In this document: piece after piece, positions 61,154 to 64,000 of the stretch
Position numbering within the stretch: the first letter of the stretch is position 1
Layout of the letters: every line of letters begins with the position of its first letter
Assembly (NCBI RefSeq): GCF_001426545.1
Contig: NZ_LMEZ01000006.1
Location: forward strand, 292,220-356,219
Source of the DNA: Mycobacterium sp. Root135
GTDB taxonomy: Bacteria; Actinomycetota; Actinomycetes; Mycobacteriales; Mycobacteriaceae
DNA length: 64,000 nt
Reading direction: 5' to 3'
The notes under the pieces: model-generated
Told to the model about the DNA's origin: nothing
Seen by the model: only the letters and a program-made list of their open reading frames with translations
Database searches by the model: none
Position numbers and translations under genes: made by a program

Positions 61154-62866
61154 GTGGGCGCAGATGACGGCGACTCGGTGTTCGCCGAGTTGGGCCAGAG
61201 CGGGCTGGTTGGCAGCATGCACGCTCAGCTCGACGAGATCGTCGCCTCACGTGACCGGATGGAACACCTGCTCCGGGTAATCGTCGGTCTGGCCTCCGAT
61301 CTCGACCTCGACGCCACCCTGCACCGCATCGTGACCGCCGCGATGGAGCTGACGGGGGCTCGTTACGGCGCGTTGGGCGTTCGCGCCGCCGACGGCAGGT
61401 TGTTGTCCTTCCTGCACTCGGGCATCCCGCAAGACACCGCGGATCGGATCGGGCACCTGCCGGTGGGCGAGGGAGTCCTCGGAGTCCTGCTCGATGACCC
61501 AGAGCCCCTGCGCCTCGACGATCTGGGGGCCCACCCCGCGGCGGTGGGCTTCCCCGACGATCACCCACCGATGGGCGCGTTCCTCGGTGTGCCAATCACC
61601 ATCCGCCAGATGACGTTTGGCAGTCTGTACCTGACCGAACCCACTGCTGGCCCGGTGTTCACCGACTCCGACGAAGTCGCCGCACGGGCCTTGGCGTCCG
61701 CCGCCGCGGTTGCCATCGACAACGCCCGACTATTCGACCGGGTACGCGTGACCGGCGAGTGGATGGAGGCCAGCAGATCGATCACCACGGCGCTGGTCTC
61801 CGAGATCGGTCCCGTGGCAAGGCCTTTGACGATGATAGCCGAGCGGGTGTGCGCGCTGACCGGCTCGGAGCAGGCGATCGTGCTGGTGCCAAGCGATGCC
61901 GATCTACCCGCCGACGAGGTCGAGACACTGGTGGTGTCCGCTGCCGTCGGGTTGATGGTCGAGGAGGTGATGGGGCAGCGGGTGCCGGTGGAGGGCTCGA
62001 CGACCGGCGGGGTCTTCCGATCGGGGACACCGCTCATCACCGAGTCGCTTCGTCATCCCATCGAGGCGTTCACCAACGTCGGCGACCGGCCCGCAATCGT
62101 GATGCCGCTGCGGGCTCGTCGAAACCAAACGCTCGGCGTCCTCGTCGTGGCCCGCAACCAGAGCGACACGCCCTTCGACGCCGGCCTTCTCGATTTGGTG
62201 AGCGACTTCGCCGATCACGCCGCCGTCGCTCTGGTACTGGCCGAGAGCCGGGAGCAAGCGCGGGAACTGTCGGTGATCTCCGATCGCGAGCGCATTGCCC
62301 ATGACCTTCATGACCACGTCATCCAGCGGCTGTTCGCCGCAGGATTGGACCTCCAGGGCACGATTGCCCGCTCACGATCCCCCGAGGTCACGCAACGGTT
62401 GAGTCGCACGGTCGACGAACTGCAGGGCACCATCGACGAGATCCGCAGCAGGATCTTCGCCCTTCAATCCCCCGCGACCGAGATCGGCCTTCGGCAGAGC
62501 GTGCAGGACGCCGTCGCCGCCCTCACCGACAACTGCGACATCGAGACGACGGTGCGGACGTCCGGCCCGCTGAGCGTGGTCGGTGCCGAAGTCGCCGAGC
62601 ACGCGACATCTGTCGTCAACGAGGCCGTCAGCAACGCCGTTCGGCATTCCGGCGCCAAGCACCTGACCGTGCAGGTCGACGTCGCCGACGAGCTCACCGT
62701 CGACGTCACCGACGACGGCTGCGGAATGAGTCCTCACAACACCAGACGGAGCGGATTGGCGAACATGCAGCGTCGAGCCGAATTGCTCGGCGGCGGTTGC
62801 CATGTCGAGGATGCGACCCACGGGGGCACACGCGTGCACTGGTTCGTGCCCCTCGACAGGCCCTAG
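61154..62866 (+). CDS. devS: DevS/DosT-type haem sensor histidine kinase
   Basis: 570 residues. GAF-A (about 45-195) keeps His137 in GFPDDHPPM, equivalent to the proximal haem ligand of M. tuberculosis DevS (His149), so it should sense oxygen, NO or CO. GAF-B spans about 220-365. The HisKA_3 region has the phospho-acceptor His386 in HDLHDHVIQRLF, and the ATPase has NEAVSNAVRHS, DDGCGM and GLANMQRRAELLGG. GTG at 61154 with a GGAGGGCGGG stretch upstream gives nearly the M. tuberculosis length (578). Followed by devR 132 bp away. Confidence 0.92.
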   Translation: MGADDGDSVFAELGQSGLVGSMHAQLDEIVASRDRMEHLLRVIVGLASDLDLDATLHRIVTAAMELTGARYGALGVRAADGRLLSFLHSGIPQDTADRIGHLPVGEGVLGVLLDDPEPLRLDDLGAHPAAVGFPDDHPPMGAFLGVPITIRQMTFGSLYLTEPTAGPVFTDSDEVAARALASAAAVAIDNARLFDRVRVTGEWMEASRSITTALVSEIGPVARPLTMIAERVCALTGSEQAIVLVPSDADLPADEVETLVVSAAVGLMVEEVMGQRVPVEGSTTGGVFRSGTPLITESLRHPIEAFTNVGDRPAIVMPLRARRNQTLGVLVVARNQSDTPFDAGLLDLVSDFADHAAVALVLAESREQARELSVISDRERIAHDLHDHVIQRLFAAGLDLQGTIARSRSPEVTQRLSRTVDELQGTIDEIRSRIFALQSPATEIGLRQSVQDAVAALTDNCDIETTVRTSGPLSVVGAEVAEHATSVVNEAVSNAVRHSGAKHLTVQVDVADELTVDVTDDGCGMSPHNTRRSGLANMQRRAELLGGGCHVEDATHGGTRVHWFVPLDRP

Positions 62867-62998
62867 CCCGTCGGCCGGCTCGCCCCCCGAGACGAACCGA
62901 CGACGTTGGGAAGGACCTTCGGCCCTGTCCGGCCGCGCCTCGACCGAAATATGATCGGAGAAAACCGACGGCTGGACACCACTGGAAAGGGCGTAGCC

Positions 62999-63646
62999 AT
63001 GGTCACGGTGTTCCTCGTCGACGATCACGAAGTCGTTCGGCGCGGTCTGATCGACTTGCTCGGAGCCGATCCCGATCTCGACGTCATCGGTGAAGCAGGC
63101 ACCGTCGCGGAGGCGATGGCGCGAATTCCTGCGCTGCGGCCCGACGTTGCCGTGCTGGACGTACGCCTACCCGATGGCAACGGCATCGAGTTGTGCCGCG
63201 ATCTCCTGTCGCGGCTACCCGAGCTGCGCTGTTTGATGCTGACGTCCTTCACCTCCGACGAGGCGATGCTCGACGCCATCCTGGCGGGAGCGAGTGGCTT
63301 CGTCGTCAAGGACATCAAGGGGATGGAGCTCGCCAAGGCCATCAAGGACGTTGGTGCGGGACGATCGCTGCTCGACAATCGGGCGGCGGCGGCCTTGATG
63401 GCGAAGTTGCGCGGAGCCCCCGCAGCAGCGGACCCGCTGGGAGCGCTCACCGCCCAGGAGCGCATCTTGCTGGACCTTCTTGGCGAGGGTCTGACCAACC
63501 GACAGATCGCCGCGCGAATGTTCCTTGCCGAGAAGACGGTCAAGAACTACGTATCGCGGCTGCTGGCCAAGCTCGGCATGCAGCGGCGCACTCAAGCGGC
63601 GGTCTTCGCCTCGAAACACGGTGACCAAGGGCGGGGCGCGAGGTGA
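62999..63646 (+). CDS. devR: DevR (DosR) dormancy response regulator
   Basis: 215 residues. The receiver starts VTVFLVDDHEVVRRGL with phospho-acceptor Asp54 in VAVLDVRLPDGNGIEL, and has FVVKDIKGMEL with the conserved Lys. The NarL-type HTH is LTNRQIAARMFLAEKTVKNYVSRLLAKL. It is nearly the same over its whole length as M. tuberculosis DevR, which activates hypoxia and NO genes. ATG with GAAAGG upstream. Partner of the adjacent DevS kinase. Confidence 0.96.
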   Translation: MVTVFLVDDHEVVRRGLIDLLGADPDLDVIGEAGTVAEAMARIPALRPDVAVLDVRLPDGNGIELCRDLLSRLPELRCLMLTSFTSDEAMLDAILAGASGFVVKDIKGMELAKAIKDVGAGRSLLDNRAAAALMAKLRGAPAAADPLGALTAQERILLDLLGEGLTNRQIAARMFLAEKTVKNYVSRLLAKLGMQRRTQAAVFASKHGDQGRGAR

Positions 63647-63718
63647 CCTTCTGCCCTGCCGCCGGGTGATCGAACGGACGTAGCGTTCGACGAGGCCACT
63701 CATACGGGAGCAGACACC

Positions 63719-64000
63719 ATGCCAGAGTTCAGTCGACCGGCTCCTTCGGTGGTGGTTGGCGTCGACGGATCACGTTCGGCCTTGATCGCAGTGTCCTGGG
63801 CCACCGAGGAGGCCGTCTCAAGGGGCGTTCCGCTGCGACTGGTGGCGGTGGTCGACCAGGACTCGGCGTCCGGCGTCGAAGCGGTACTGCGACATGCCGT
63901 CTCCGTCGCCGAGTCAGAGGATGAGCGTGTCAAGGCCGACGTGGAGATCCTGCTTGGACGACCTGCCGACCAGTTGCTCCAGACAAGCCGGGAGGCAGCC
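63719..64000 (+). CDS. Universal stress protein, cut by the right window edge
   Basis: 94 residues visible of a Usp-family protein: VVVGVDGSRSALIAVSWATEEAVSRGVPLRLVAV is seen in pieces as VVVGVDGSRSA and ATEEAVSRG, then a VEILLGRPADQLLQ strand. The end lies outside the window, so it may have one or two domains. ATG follows devR by 72 bp on the same strand. A short inverted repeat CGAACG/CGTTCG lies upstream (63671-63689). Confidence 0.88.
   Translation, partial: MPEFSRPAPSVVVGVDGSRSALIAVSWATEEAVSRGVPLRLVAVVDQDSASGVEAVLRHAVSVAESEDERVKADVEILLGRPADQLLQTSREAA

Noticed and set aside
1..64000. CRISPR arrays, insertion sequences, tRNA genes, prophage or integration sites
   Set aside because: I found no regularly spaced direct repeats, transposase or integrase reading frames, or tRNA-like sequences in the window.

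Overview
The window is one contiguous piece of a high-GC actinobacterial chromosome, most likely a fast-growing environmental mycobacterium (Mycolicibacterium type). The evidence is a DevS/DevR pair close to the M. tuberculosis proteins, with neighbouring universal stress proteins and an Acg-like nitroreductase, plus an AccD3-like carboxyltransferase, an L,D-transpeptidase, proline-rich secreted proteins, and many short-chain dehydrogenases and TetR/GntR regulators. I see no tRNA, rRNA, insertion sequence, prophage or CRISPR array. No gap between genes exceeds about 260 bp.

Layout. 1-2.0 kb: the 3' end of an unidentified gene, two nested hairpins, and a Pro/Ser-rich membrane-anchored exported protein. 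2.1-7.1 kb: a four-gene dipeptide/oligopeptide-type ABC importer (minus strand). 7.2-9.9 kb: a three-gene plus-strand operon with an Lgt-like transferase, a small membrane protein and a radical SAM protein resembling archaeal tetraether lipid synthase (Tes). 9.9-20.8 kb: a tightly coupled ten-gene minus-strand operon: SIS protein, PfkB kinase, Asp/Glu/hydantoin racemase, amidohydrolase, PuuE-like deacetylase, a complete ABC importer and a GntR regulator, with a palindromic operator upstream. 20.9-28.0 kb: a PaiB-like FMN protein, class I fructose-bisphosphate aldolase, an atypical SDR with a CxxC domain, a VTT membrane protein, an APC permease, a Tat-exported GH5-like hydrolase and a small exported protein. 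28.0-29.8 kb: a divergent TetR/SDR pair with duplicated operators and an MTH1187-like protein. 29.7-34.8 kb: a dicarboxylate module (AccD3-like, family III CoA-transferase, MatC-type permease, divergent GntR). 34.8-39.5 kb: an EamA exporter coupled to an orphan tricarboxylate-type binding protein and an SDR, then a BrkB/YihY protein and an isochorismatase-like hydrolase. 39.5-45.2 kb: a haem-oxygenase-like iron enzyme, an epimerase and SDR, an L,D-transpeptidase and a Pro-rich exported protein.

45.3-59.0 kb is the most accessory-looking stretch: TetR, P450, ferredoxin and SDR on one side, then an ABC-2 exporter, a complete KS-AT-DH-KR-ACP polyketide synthase, a flavin-dependent halogenase-like enzyme and a Kef-type antiporter. 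Together they look like a small polyketide cluster with tailoring, export and possible ion-homeostasis functions. 59.1-64.0 kb returns to conserved dormancy genes: Acg-like protein, two universal stress proteins (one cut by the window edge), and devS-devR.

The strongest candidates for undescribed biology are the Tes-like/Lgt-like operon, the ten-gene catabolic operon and the PKS/halogenase cluster. Functions are inferred from motifs and context alone; no database search was possible.
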